64,000 nt of DNA. Origin: Streptomyces sp. NBC_00683. Lineage in GTDB: Bacteria > Actinomycetota > Actinomycetes > Streptomycetales > Streptomycetaceae. The stretch covers positions 3,906,001-3,970,000 of the forward strand of contig NZ_CP109013.1 in NCBI RefSeq assembly GCF_036226745.1, given 5' to 3'. A program made the position numbers and the translations under genes. Below the pieces are notes generated by a model. It was not told where the DNA came from and did not search any database. It saw only the letters and a list, made by a program, of their open reading frames with translations. Shown here in pieces: positions 26,710 through 34,883 of this stretch; positions within the stretch are counted from its first letter, which is position 1, and each line of letters begins with the position of its first letter.

Positions 26710-27408
26710 CTACGCCTCCACCCGCACCCCGATCTGCGCCGCGAACGCCGGAGCGAGCTCCATCAGCTGGGACGGGCTGATCACCGCCCCCGCCAGCCGC
26801 TCCACCCCCCGTGCGATATCGAGCTCGGCAACGGTCCGCAGGTCCACCGACTCCATCCGCACGGCACTGAAGTCGGCCCGCTTCAGCACACAGTCGCGGA
26901 ACTCCACCCGCACCAGCTGCGCCTCCCCGAAGTCCGGCTCCGACAGCACACAGCCCTCGAAGACCACGTCCTTCAGCCGTGCCTTGCGCAGATTCAGGTA
27001 ATCGATCTTCCCGCCGCGCACCAGCACGCGCTCCAGCACCGCACCGTGCAGCTGCACCCCGCCCAGCCGGGCGTCCACGACCTCCACATCCCGCAGGGAC
27101 GCCCCCGCGAGATCGGTGCCCACACCCCGTACACCCGTCAGCACCGAGTCGATGAACCGGGCCCGGACCAGCTCCGTACGGTCCAGGGCGCAATCCCGCA
27201 GCTCACAGTCCATGAATCGGGCACCGGGACCCGAGGCGTCCGTCAGATCGACGCGCTCGAACCGCACGCCGTCGTAGTCCCCGTCCGGCTCCAGCCCCTC
27301 ACCCTCGTACGCCACGAGCGGGGGCAGTCCGACCTCCGGCCGCCTCGCCGCCGCCACGGTGTCCTTCGCGCCCGCACCCCTGCTGCTCCTGTTGCCTCTG
27401 CCTGCCAT
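26710..27408 (-). CDS. Pentapeptide-repeat protein
   Basis: A 232-residue protein. After a basic N-terminus (about 1-45) comes a run of A(D/N)LXX-type repeats: FERVDLTDASGPGARFMDCE, LVRARFIDSVLTGVRGVGTD, LAGASLRDVEVVDARLGGVQ and FGEAQLVRVEFRDCVLKRAD. These fold as a right-handed quadrilateral beta helix. Some family members mimic DNA and protect gyrase; nothing here proves that. ATG 27408 is chosen; ATG 27417 three codons earlier is equally open. The long frame continuing upstream is antisense to the next gene and not coding. Confidence 0.85.
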   Translation of the reverse strand: MAGRGNRSSRGAGAKDTVAAARRPEVGLPPLVAYEGEGLEPDGDYDGVRFERVDLTDASGPGARFMDCELRDCALDRTELVRARFIDSVLTGVRGVGTDLAGASLRDVEVVDARLGGVQLHGAVLERVLVRGGKIDYLNLRKARLKDVVFEGCVLSEPDFGEAQLVRVEFRDCVLKRADFSAVRMESVDLRTVAELDIARGVERLAGAVISPSQLMELAPAFAAQIGVRVEA

Positions 27409-27516
27409 GCACCCCATCGTGACGCACAGCACCGACAACTCCCGCGGCCCGATGTCACAGACCCGCCCCGCCGAACCGTCCCCTGCACAGCAGCGCCCAC
27501 CGCAAGGAGACCCAGC

Positions 27517-28710
27517 ATGCAGCGCATCCACATCGTCGGCGGCGGCCTCGCAGGACTCACCGCGGCCATCACCGCCGCCGAATCGCGCGTCCCCGTCACC
27601 CTCCACGAGGCCCACCACACCCTCGGCGGACGGGCCAGGACGGCCGAGGGCCCCTACCTCACCAACGAGGGCCCGCACGCCCTCTACCGCCGCGGACCGC
27701 ACTGGACCTGGCTCGACAAGCGCAAGCTCCTCGGCCCGCTCGCCTCCGTACCGCCCCTCGAAGGCACCCGCTTCTTCTTCCGCCGCGACGGCGCCCTGCG
27801 CAGGACCCCGCCCCTCGCCCTGCTCCGCCTCGCCCGCCGCAGCGCCCCCGTCGATACCGACTTCCTCAGCTGGGCCACCGGGCAGACGGGCGAGGAGGGC
27901 GCCCGCGCGGCCGCGCACTACATGGGCGTGGCGCTCTTCCACCACGATCCCGGATCGCTCTCCGCCGCCTTCGTGCAGGAACGGCTCCGGCGCGCCACCG
28001 CACTGCCGCCCGAAGCCCACTACCCCATCGGCGGCTGGGCGCAGCTCGTCGAACGGATGGCCTCACGCGCCTGGGACCTCGGCGTACGCATCGAAACGGC
28101 CCGGCGCATCGACTCCGGCGCCCTCGCCGGCCTCGCACGCAACGGTCCGGTGATCGTCGCCACCCATCTGGACGCCGCCCGCACCCTGCTCGACGACCCC
28201 ACCCTGACCTGGGACAGCGGCAGGACCGCCCTGATCGACCTGGCCCTGCGGACCCGGCGCGGCGACCCGTTCATCATCTCCGACCTCGACGCCCCCGGCT
28301 GGATCGAACGGTTCACCGCCCAGGACCCCACCCTCGCCCCCGCCGGCGAACAGCTCATCCAGGCCCAGATCCCCCTCGCCCCCGGCACCCCGCGCGCCGA
28401 CGCCGTCCACCGCGCCGAGGAACTCCTCGACCTCGGCTTCCCCGGCTGGCGCGACCGCACCACCTGGCGGCGCGAGGCCCTCGCGGCCGGCCGCACCGGC
28501 GCCGTCGACAAACCCGGCACCACCTGGCGCGACCGCCCCGCCGTCGACCGCGGCGACGGAATCCTCCTCGCGGGCGACCAGGTCGCGGCCCCCGGACTCC
28601 TCAGCGAAGTCGCGTTCAACAGCGGCATCGAAGCGGCGGTACTGGCCGTGAAACTCCTCGGAAAACCGGCACAGGAGACCCCGGCAGCACTTGACCTCAA
28701 GGACGCTTGA
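27517..28710 (+). CDS. FAD-dependent oxidoreductase, phytoene-desaturase/amine-oxidase-like
   Basis: A 397-residue flavoprotein. IHIVGGGLAGLTAAITAAES is the Rossmann dinucleotide motif, followed by LHEAHHTLGGRARTA, the second FAD-binding block of the phytoene dehydrogenase/amine oxidase superfamily. The C-terminal GDGILLAGDQVAAPGLLSEV closes the FAD site. No carotenoid genes lie nearby, so the substrate is unknown. ATG 27517 follows AAGGAGA at ideal spacing. The next gene, a zinc-type dehydrogenase, begins 50 bp downstream. Confidence 0.85.
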   Translation: MQRIHIVGGGLAGLTAAITAAESRVPVTLHEAHHTLGGRARTAEGPYLTNEGPHALYRRGPHWTWLDKRKLLGPLASVPPLEGTRFFFRRDGALRRTPPLALLRLARRSAPVDTDFLSWATGQTGEEGARAAAHYMGVALFHHDPGSLSAAFVQERLRRATALPPEAHYPIGGWAQLVERMASRAWDLGVRIETARRIDSGALAGLARNGPVIVATHLDAARTLLDDPTLTWDSGRTALIDLALRTRRGDPFIISDLDAPGWIERFTAQDPTLAPAGEQLIQAQIPLAPGTPRADAVHRAEELLDLGFPGWRDRTTWRREALAAGRTGAVDKPGTTWRDRPAVDRGDGILLAGDQVAAPGLLSEVAFNSGIEAAVLAVKLLGKPAQETPAALDLKDA

Positions 28711-28760
28711 GGTCGGAAGGTGGACCGGTCAGCCGCCGTCCACCACCCCGGGGAACCCAC

Positions 28761-29762
28761 ATGCACGCCATCCGCCTCCACGCCTTCGGCCCCGCCGAGA
28801 ACCTCCGCCACGAACTCACCGACGACCCCGTACCCGCCCCCGGCCAGGTCCGGATCGCCGTCGCCGCAGCCGGCGTGCACCTCATCGACACCGCCCTGCG
28901 CGAAGGCATGACCGGCCCCTACCCGGCCCCCGCCGAACTGCCCACGATCCCCGGCCGCGAAGTCGCAGGCACCGTCGAGTCACTCGGCGAGGGCACCGAC
29001 CCCGCCTGGCTCGGCCGCCACGTCGTCGCCCACATCGGCACGGCCCCCGGTGGCTACGCCGAACTCGCCGTCGTGGACGCCGACAAGCTCCACCCGGTCC
29101 CCGCAGGACTCGACGCGGCCGAAGCCGTCGCCATGATCGGCACCGGCCGCACCACCCTGGGCATCCTGCAGTTCACCGAACTCGGCCCCGACTCCGTCGC
29201 CGTCGTCACCGCGGCGGCCGGCGGCATCGGCACCCTTCTCGTCCAGCACGCCAGGAACACCGGCGCCACCGTCATCGGCCTGGCCGGCGGACCCGCCAAA
29301 GTCGCCCGCGTCAAGGAGAACGGCGCCGACCTCGCCGTCGACTACACCCTCCCCGACTGGCCCCGCCAGGTCCGCATGCACCTCGACACCCTGGGCCGCC
29401 GCGCCACCGTCGTGTACGACTCCGTCGGCGGAGTCACCGCCCGCGCCGCCGTCGACCTGCTCGGCAGCGGCGGACAGCACATCGTCTTCGGCTGGTCGGG
29501 CGAAGGACTCCACGACGGCCGGCCCCTCACCTTCACCGACGAGGACCTCGCCGCACGCGGCATCACGTCCCAGAACGTGCTCGGCCCCGCCATGATCCAG
29601 AAGGCCGGCGGAATGCGGCCCCTGGAAACCCTGGCCCTCGCCGAGGCCGCGGCCGGCCGCCTGCGCCCCACCGTCCAGCGCTACCCGCTCGCCGAAGCGG
29701 CCGCCGCCCACCGCGCCCTCGAGACCCGCGGCACGATGGGCAAGGTCGTCCTCATCCCCTGA
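28761..29762 (+). CDS. Quinone-oxidoreductase-like medium-chain dehydrogenase
   Basis: A 333-residue MDR-superfamily enzyme. The start MHAIRLHAFGPAENLRHELT is typical of NADPH:quinone reductases; VAVVTAAAGGIGTLLVQHAR is the nucleotide-binding AAAGGIG motif, and VVYDSVGG follows. The cysteine/histidine ligands for catalytic and structural zinc are absent, which fits the zeta-crystallin/QOR subgroup rather than alcohol dehydrogenase. The preceding flavoprotein gene is on the same strand 50 bp away; a shared pathway is possible but unproven. Confidence 0.87.
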   Translation: MHAIRLHAFGPAENLRHELTDDPVPAPGQVRIAVAAAGVHLIDTALREGMTGPYPAPAELPTIPGREVAGTVESLGEGTDPAWLGRHVVAHIGTAPGGYAELAVVDADKLHPVPAGLDAAEAVAMIGTGRTTLGILQFTELGPDSVAVVTAAAGGIGTLLVQHARNTGATVIGLAGGPAKVARVKENGADLAVDYTLPDWPRQVRMHLDTLGRRATVVYDSVGGVTARAAVDLLGSGGQHIVFGWSGEGLHDGRPLTFTDEDLAARGITSQNVLGPAMIQKAGGMRPLETLALAEAAAGRLRPTVQRYPLAEAAAAHRALETRGTMGKVVLIP

Positions 29763-29785
29763 CCGGGGCCCGACAGCGGATCCGC

Positions 29786-30262
29786 TCAGGACGCGCCCAG
29801 CTCGGCCAGCGCCCCGTCCGTCAGCCGGTACACCGTCCACTCGTCCTGAGGACGCGCACCCAGCGACTCGTAGAACGCGATGGACGGGGCGTTCCAGTCC
29901 AGCACCGACCACTCCAGGCGCCCGTACCCACGCTCCACGCAGATCCGCGCCAGCTGGGCGAGCAACGCCTTCCCGTGCCCGCCCCCGCGCCGCTCCGGAC
30001 GCACGTACAGATCCTCCAGATACACGCCGTGCACCCCGCGCCACGTCGAGAAGTTGAGGAACCACAGCGCGAACCCGACGACCTCGCCGTCCTCGTCCGA
30101 CACCGCGATGTGGGCGTACGCGGCGGGCCGCTCCCCGAACAGCGCCTCACGCAACTGCTCCTCGGTGGCCTGCGCCTCGTCCAGCGCCTTCTCGTACTCG
30201 GCGAGTTCACGGACCATCGCATGAATGACAGGAACGTCGGCGGCGGTAGCGATACGAATCAT
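29786..30262 (-). CDS. GNAT-family N-acetyltransferase
   Basis: A 158-residue acetyltransferase. The acetyl-CoA pyrophosphate loop is seen in VYLEDLYVRPERRGGGHGKA (R/Q-x-x-G-x-G/A), followed by LEWSVLDWNAPSIAFYESLG, the usual GNAT motif B. The pattern resembles the spermidine/spermine or thialysine N-acetyltransferase group. Its neighbour at 30,380, divergently transcribed, resembles polyamine-oxidising flavoenzymes, which makes an amine substrate attractive but unproven. ATG 30262 is the start. Confidence 0.88.
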   Translation of the reverse strand: MIRIATAADVPVIHAMVRELAEYEKALDEAQATEEQLREALFGERPAAYAHIAVSDEDGEVVGFALWFLNFSTWRGVHGVYLEDLYVRPERRGGGHGKALLAQLARICVERGYGRLEWSVLDWNAPSIAFYESLGARPQDEWTVYRLTDGALAELGAS

Positions 30263-30379
30263 GGAGGCAGCCTAAGGACCTGCTCCCCCGGCCCGAGGAC
30301 GACCCCGCACGACGAAACCCCCGGCCGCGCAGTAACGTCCCTCCAGCGACTCGGCTGCACACGGACAAGCAGGGGAAAC

Positions 30380-31780
30380 ATGAGCACCGTCAGTACCGTC
30401 AACGGCGGCATTTCATTCTGGTACGCGCACGAGGGCACCCCCGCCCCACGCGAACCCCTGCCCGGCGACACCACCGCCGACATCTGCATCGTCGGCGGCG
30501 GCTACACCGGCCTCTGGACGGCCTACTACCTGAAGAAGGCCGTCCCCTTCCTCAACATCACCGTCCTGGAAGCCAAGTTCTGCGGCTACGGCGCCTCCGG
30601 CCGCAACGGCGGCTGGCTCTACAACGGCATCGCAGGCCGCGACCGCTACGCCCGGCTCCACGGCCACGACGCCGCCGTGCGCCTGCAGAAGGCCATGAAC
30701 GAGACCGTCGACGAGGTCATCCGCACCGCCGCCGACGAGAACATCGACGCCGACATCCACCACGGCGGCGTCCTCGAGATCGCCCACACCCCGGCCCAGC
30801 TCGCCCGCCTCAAGGACTCCCACTCCGTCGAGATCGCCTTCGGCGAGACCGACCGAGTCCTGCGCGGCGCCCGCGAAACCGCCGAACGCATCCGTGTCAC
30901 CGGCGCCGTCGGCTCCAGCTGGACCCCGCACGGCGCCCGCCTGCACCCCGCCAAACTCGTCAAGGGCCTCGCCGACACCGTGGAGGCCCTCGGTGTCACG
31001 ATCCACGAATCCACACCCGTCACGGAGATCAAGCCCAAGCACGCCGTCACCCCCTACGGCACGGTCCGCGCCCCGTACATCCTGCGCTGCACCGAAGGTT
31101 TCACCTCCGCGCTCAAGGGCCAGAAGCGCACCTGGCTCCCCATGAACTCCTCCATGATCGTCACCGAGCCCCTCCCCAAGTCCGTCTGGGACACCATCGG
31201 CTGGGAAGGCCGCGAGAACCTCGGCGACACGGCCCACGCCTACATGTACGCCCAGCGCACCGCGGACGACCGCATCGCGCTCGGCGGCCGGGGCGTCCCC
31301 TACCGCTACGGCTCCGCCACGGACAACGACGGCCGCACCCAGCCCGCCACCATCGAAGCCCTGCGCGACCTGCTCGTCCGCTTCTTCCCCACCACGGCAG
31401 GCACCCGCATCGACCACGCCTGGTCCGGCGTACTCGGTGTCCCCCGCGACTGGTGCGCCACCGTCACCCTGGACCGCTCCACGGGCCTCGGCTGGGCCGG
31501 CGGCTACGTGGGCTCCGGCGTCGCCACGGCCAACCTCGCCGCCCGCACCCTGCGCGACCTCATCCAGCAGGACTCCGGCCAGGCCGGCCCCACCGACCTG
31601 ACGACCCTCCCCTGGGTCAACCACAAGGTCCGCCGCTGGGAACCCGAACCCTTCCGCTGGCTCGGCGTCCACACCCTGTACGCCGCCTACCGCTCCGCCG
31701 ACCGCCGCGAAACGAGGTCCCCGCAGCCGGGCACGGACCGGATCGCGAAACTGGCGGACCGCATCTCGGGCCGGCACTGA
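30380..31780 (+). CDS. FAD-dependent amino/polyamine oxidase (DAO family)
   Basis: A 466-residue DAO-superfamily flavoprotein. TADICIVGGGYTGLWTAYYL is the FAD-binding motif; CGYGASGRNGGWLYNGIAG is the GxSGRNGG block of gamma-glutamylputrescine oxidase-like and glycine-oxidase-like enzymes. The C-terminal TGLGWAGGYVGSGVATANLA closes the flavin site. It oxidises an amine or amino acid with release of hydrogen peroxide if family-like. ATG 30380 follows AGGGG. The adjacent divergent GNAT gene may act on the same class of compounds. Confidence 0.85.
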   Translation: MSTVSTVNGGISFWYAHEGTPAPREPLPGDTTADICIVGGGYTGLWTAYYLKKAVPFLNITVLEAKFCGYGASGRNGGWLYNGIAGRDRYARLHGHDAAVRLQKAMNETVDEVIRTAADENIDADIHHGGVLEIAHTPAQLARLKDSHSVEIAFGETDRVLRGARETAERIRVTGAVGSSWTPHGARLHPAKLVKGLADTVEALGVTIHESTPVTEIKPKHAVTPYGTVRAPYILRCTEGFTSALKGQKRTWLPMNSSMIVTEPLPKSVWDTIGWEGRENLGDTAHAYMYAQRTADDRIALGGRGVPYRYGSATDNDGRTQPATIEALRDLLVRFFPTTAGTRIDHAWSGVLGVPRDWCATVTLDRSTGLGWAGGYVGSGVATANLAARTLRDLIQQDSGQAGPTDLTTLPWVNHKVRRWEPEPFRWLGVHTLYAAYRSADRRETRSPQPGTDRIAKLADRISGRH

Positions 31781-32011
31781 CACGCCGCCCGTACCCGGAA
31801 GAACCCGAACAGGACGTTCCCTAGGCCGATCAGGAGAAAGCTCGACTCCGAACGGGTGACGGCGCGTATCCCCGTCCTCGCCCGGCACCGCCATGGCAAT
31901 TGACTGAGAGGCACCACACCACGGCGCCCTCCTCACGGGGCGCCTTCGCGCGACCTCGACGCCCGCGTGCCCTCCATGGCCGGCGCGGGCCATGGGAAGG
32001 GAACCAACTCT

Positions 32012-32698
32012 ATGCGGGTGCTGCGGAACATCGTCTGGAGTGCGATCGCCTCGCTGCTCCTCCTCGTCGGACTGACACCGACGGCCGCCCACGCCGATAC
32101 CGGTGACAAGGCCCGCCCCGGAGCCCACTGCCCGACGGACGACCGGACACGAGCGGTCAACGGAGCACCCACCACACCGCTGGAGCAGTACTACCTCGAC
32201 GACTGGCGGCTCGGCCCCCAGGTCCTGCCGAGGACCGGTGCCATCGGAGCGATGCTGCGCGGCTACCACCGCACGGGCCCGACCTCGGCGTACTGGTTCC
32301 TCGGGTGCTACTGGCAGACCAACCCGACGACCGGCGAGTCCGGTTGGTGGTACCCGGACAACGACGGCTTCGTCCTCGACCGCGCCGGCAACCCGGTGAA
32401 GAGGACGCTGACCCTCCGCGTGGGACAGCTGGTCGACCTCTTCGGCAGCGGACGCGGCACCTTCCTCGCCCCCGCCGGCACCCCGTACGCCAAGCGCGCC
32501 ATCCCGCCGAGCAACCTCGTCAAGTACACGAACGCCTATCCCTACAGCTACCACCTGTACCGGGTCACGGAAGCGATCACGGTGGAGGCCGGCCGCATCA
32601 GGCCGTGGTTCGGCCAGCCCGGTCTGGGAATCCAGTACAAGACGGCCGAGCGGGTCTCGGATCTCGTCACCGCCCAGAAGCTCGAAGCCCTGAACTGA
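32012..32698 (+). CDS. Secreted TNT-domain protein, candidate NAD(P)+ glycohydrolase
   Basis: A 228-residue secreted protein with a Sec signal (RNIVWSAIASLLLLVGLTPT ending TAAHA, about residue 29). The C-terminal half has the TNT (tuberculosis necrotizing toxin) blocks: RGTFLAPAGTPYAKRAIPPS, a central YPYSYHLYRVTEAITVEAG, and IRPWFGQPGLGIQYKTAERV. The Gln in GIQY corresponds to the catalytic Gln of mycobacterial TNT as I recall it. Unlike CpnT there is no channel domain. ATG 32012 is used. A small gene 79 bp downstream could encode its immunity factor. Confidence 0.82.
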   Translation: MRVLRNIVWSAIASLLLLVGLTPTAAHADTGDKARPGAHCPTDDRTRAVNGAPTTPLEQYYLDDWRLGPQVLPRTGAIGAMLRGYHRTGPTSAYWFLGCYWQTNPTTGESGWWYPDNDGFVLDRAGNPVKRTLTLRVGQLVDLFGSGRGTFLAPAGTPYAKRAIPPSNLVKYTNAYPYSYHLYRVTEAITVEAGRIRPWFGQPGLGIQYKTAERVSDLVTAQKLEALN

Positions 32699-32777
32699 TC
32701 ACGACCGCACTCCCCCGGGCGGGTTCCGGCACAGCCGGGGCCCGCCCGGGCTCGTGCGAGGAGGGGAACCGAACGCC

Positions 32778-33143
32778 ATGGACAGGACGGAACTCACCGA
32801 ACGGCTGCGCCGCGAGGGCGTCCCGGACGCGCTCTACGAGATCCCGGGCGTCCACGGCGTCCCCATGCAGCTGGACGCCTACTACGTCCTGCGCCCGGAG
32901 GAGGACACGTGGCCGGTCCTCCTGCGCGAGCGCGGCCAGGACAGCGTCATCGCGCGCTTCTGGACCGAGGCGGAGGCGTGCCGCTATCTGTACGACACCC
33001 TCGTCGACGTTCCCCCACCCGTCCCCGGCGGCGCGGAACGGGTCGACCGGCTCCTGGCGGACGCGGACGAGATCCAGCGCCGGGCCGAGGAGGACTTCGA
33101 ACGGGCCCCCGGCCACGACGCGGACGAACCACCCAGCACCTGA
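32778..33143 (+). CDS. Small acidic protein, candidate immunity factor for the TNT protein
   Basis: A 121-residue acidic cytosolic protein starting MDRTELTERLRREGVPDALY. The pattern LRREGVPDALYEIPGV, a central WPVLLRERGQDSVIARFW and EAEACRYLYDTLVD resembles immunity factors found after TNT toxins (the IFT/Rv3902c type) as far as I remember them, and the genomic position fits. No signal peptide or membrane segment is present. The ribosome site GAGGGGAACC lies well before ATG 32778. The function is inferred from position and shape; it could be an unrelated small protein. Confidence 0.65.
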   Translation: MDRTELTERLRREGVPDALYEIPGVHGVPMQLDAYYVLRPEEDTWPVLLRERGQDSVIARFWTEAEACRYLYDTLVDVPPPVPGGAERVDRLLADADEIQRRAEEDFERAPGHDADEPPST

Positions 33144-33163
33144 GCCTCCCGGCCGGCGGGGCC

Positions 33164-33208
33164 GCCGTATCCGCCGTATCCGCCGTATCCGCCGTATCCG
33201 CCGTATCC
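33164..33208. repeat. 9-bp tandem repeat, five copies
   Basis: Five exact, head-to-tail copies of GCCGTATCC occupy 33164-33208 just past the stop of the candidate immunity gene and before a terminator and the left island boundary. The perfect copies suggest recent slippage. Confidence 0.95.
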
Positions 33209-33220
33209 GCCGGAACGAGG

Positions 33221-33256
33221 AAAGCCCAGCTCAGAGCACATCTGAGCTGGGCTTTT
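33221..33256. terminator. Bidirectional terminator at the left island junction
   Basis: A perfect 15-bp stem (33221-33235, 33241-33255) with a 5-nt loop and flanking AAA/TTTT. It sits directly beside the displaced tRNA-Thr 3' end, so it was probably the original terminator of tRNA-Thr before the island inserted; it can also stop transcription from the TNT unit. Confidence 0.9.
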
Positions 33257-33303
33257 CGTTGAGCCCCCTGTCGGATTCGAACCGACGACCTACGCATTAC
33301 AAG
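33254..33303. repeat. Left attachment site (50-bp direct repeat, tRNA-Thr 3' fragment)
   Basis: These 50 bp are identical to 43183-43232 and contain the tRNA-Thr sequence from the anticodon loop to the 3' end plus a few flanking bases. The identity ends at 33304 (G against T). Read on the minus strand it is only the 3' half of a tRNA, so it is the displaced end left by integration (attL). Confidence 0.95.
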
Positions 33304-33480
33304 GGCCTGCAGCTTCGTGACAAACACTGCCGGCACATGCCGTTCGGTACCGTTTGCGCAGGTCAAAGGCGGGCGGCGCCCTCAACCACATCACGGGGTG
33401 CCGCCTGATGCCGTACGGTCCGCTCACGCAACACCGGCTCATCGGGTCTTGCAGCCAGGATGTCGGGCGGCGCGGCGGCG

Positions 33481-33705
33481 TCAGCGGATGAAGAACCGCG
33501 CCGCGATGATCTGGATCGCGATGGCACCGCCGGCATAGGCGGCACCCTTCAGCATCTGGACCGCGAGCGCCCAGCGGAGGAAACGCAGCCGACGCAGGAT
33601 CCTGCGCCACGAGCGCCCGACGGCACCACCGCTGGAACCGTCCTGGCGCATCCAGGCAGCCTTGATCTTCCTGGCAACCCTGGCCAGGTAGGCCGTACAA
33701 TTCAT
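33481..33705 (-). CDS. Small membrane protein of the island, unknown function
   Basis: A 74-residue basic protein, MNCTAYLARVARKIKAAWMR at the start, with an Arg-rich middle (RSWRRILRRLRFLRW) and one C-terminal hydrophobic segment (ALAVQMLKGAAYAGGAIAIQ). I do not recognise it. AAGGAG at nine bases before ATG 33705 is a strong ribosome site and supports it being a real gene. It lies just inside the left island boundary, transcribed toward the att site. Confidence 0.6.
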   Translation of the reverse strand: MNCTAYLARVARKIKAAWMRQDGSSGGAVGRSWRRILRRLRFLRWALAVQMLKGAAYAGGAIAIQIIAARFFIR

Positions 33706-33925
33706 CAGTGGGAACTCCTTCTCGTATTCGATTCGAAGTAGGGCGTTTCCTGCAGGGGAGGTTGGACGCGGTTGGCAAGCCTTCTGTCCAGCCTCTCCTG
33801 CTCTACCCGTGCGGCGGCGCACGGCAGTCGGCACCGAATGGCCGACTACAACAGCCCGACAATTCAGCAGTCACAGAGTAGCCTCTCCGGCAGCCGAGAA
33901 ATTCACCAGTGCAGCTTATGCAATC

Positions 33926-34582
33926 CTAGTCACGCCCAAGGGCAGCAAGCGCGATCTTCACGGTATCCCGGCCCGCAGATTCTGCCGACCGTAGAAGTAC
34001 TTCCATTTCAGGATTCATCCGATTCTGCCCCAGTGCCGACACCAGGGAGCCGCACTCACCCTCATGCAGAGTCGCCCCGAGGTCCCACAAAAGAGCGGAT
34101 CGAGCCGCCAATGGAAGCGCGGCAAGAAAGACCGGAGTGCAGTATTCCGCCTCATCGGCGTTCGTGCTGTTGCGCCGGTCCCCGTCGGCAGCCTGCCCGC
34201 CGAAACCGTTGCGCCGGTCCCCCTCCGCAGCCTCGCCACCGCAGGCGCACGCGCCCACGCGGCGGCAGCAAGGGGCCTTCCGTGCCGCCAGCAAGAGCCG
34301 CTCTGCGCGCGCGAAATCCTCACCCAGGCGGACCGTTCCGGCGATCTGCGCAGGCTGCGCCAGCCGCCTCAAGGCCGCGAGGACTCCCGGCCGGGGCAGC
34401 CTCCTCCCGTGCAGCCAGTGCGAAAGCAAGGAAGAGGAGACACCGAGAGCCCGCGCCTTCTCGGCCATGGTCACCCCCGGGAGGGCCTGGGGCAGCACCT
34501 CCTGGAAGGCGAGCGCGAAAGCCTTCACTTCCTCCGTAGCCTCGCCCACGCAGGAGCGTTTGATCGATCCGAGTGACGGCAT
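33926..34582 (-). CDS. XRE-like helix-turn-helix regulator of the island
   Basis: A 218-residue protein. MAEKARALGVSSSLLSHWLH with the following GRRLPRPGVLAAL is an XRE-type helix-turn-helix (residues about 40-75). A middle region carries a 13-residue repeat, GGEAAEGDRRN then GGQAADGDRRN, encoded by a 39-bp DNA duplication. The C-terminal helical part (FLAALPLAARSALLWDLGAT, then EVLLRSAESAGRDTVKIALA) is of unknown type. Divergent to the nuclease operon beginning at 34,884, it probably controls that operon and itself. ATG 34582 is used. Confidence 0.75.
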   Translation of the reverse strand: MPSLGSIKRSCVGEATEEVKAFALAFQEVLPQALPGVTMAEKARALGVSSSLLSHWLHGRRLPRPGVLAALRRLAQPAQIAGTVRLGEDFARAERLLLAARKAPCCRRVGACACGGEAAEGDRRNGFGGQAADGDRRNSTNADEAEYCTPVFLAALPLAARSALLWDLGATLHEGECGSLVSALGQNRMNPEMEVLLRSAESAGRDTVKIALAALGRD

Positions 34583-34883
34583 GCAAAGGAGCCTCTCGCT
34601 CGCCGGAGATCGGCAGGGTTGCGTGATCATCGGAAGCCTAGCCCTTCCTTGCGACATCGGGGAGCGGTCCGGCGTTATTACGCAGATGTATTTATGGCAG
34701 CGGACATAATGAATCCATAAATGCTCACTTAGGGGACGAAACGGATCTTTACTTCAATGAGAAGCGTAAAGATCCAGGAACTACTGGAGTAAGCGATACA
34801 GCCTGTGCTAATAATGAGCAAGAATCGCGGCCCGAGATGCACCCTCAGGACTGCACCGAAACACTGCATGAAACGGAGGCGCT
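34583..34883. promoter_or_regulatory. A/T-rich divergent promoter region with inverted repeat 34743-34775
   Basis: About 300 bp without a gene between the XRE gene and the nuclease operon. GGATCTTTAC (34743-34752) and GTAAAGATCC (34766-34775) form a perfect 10-bp inverted repeat with a 13-nt spacer, either an operator or an mRNA hairpin. A possible -10 is CATAAT (34705-34710) without a clear -35. The marked A/T content differs from the neighbouring chromosome. Confidence 0.5.

Noticed and set aside
28691..30379. Long upstream extension of the DAO-family oxidase frame
   Set aside because: The upstream part is Arg/Pro/His-rich and overlaps the quinone-oxidoreductase and GNAT genes; ATG 30380 has a ribosome site and starts the family sequence.
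30413..32554. 713-codon minus-strand frame opposite the DAO-family oxidase and TNT gene
   Set aside because: Composition is Gly/Val/Arg/Ala low-complexity typical of antisense high-GC frames; both plus-strand genes have clear motifs and starts.
33164..33208. Possible CRISPR array
   Set aside because: The 9-bp units are directly adjacent with no spacers; no cas genes are in the window.
33254..33303. Possible second tRNA gene at the left boundary
   Set aside because: Only the 3' half (anticodon loop to 3' end) is present; no D-arm or 5' acceptor strand follows, so it is an att remnant.
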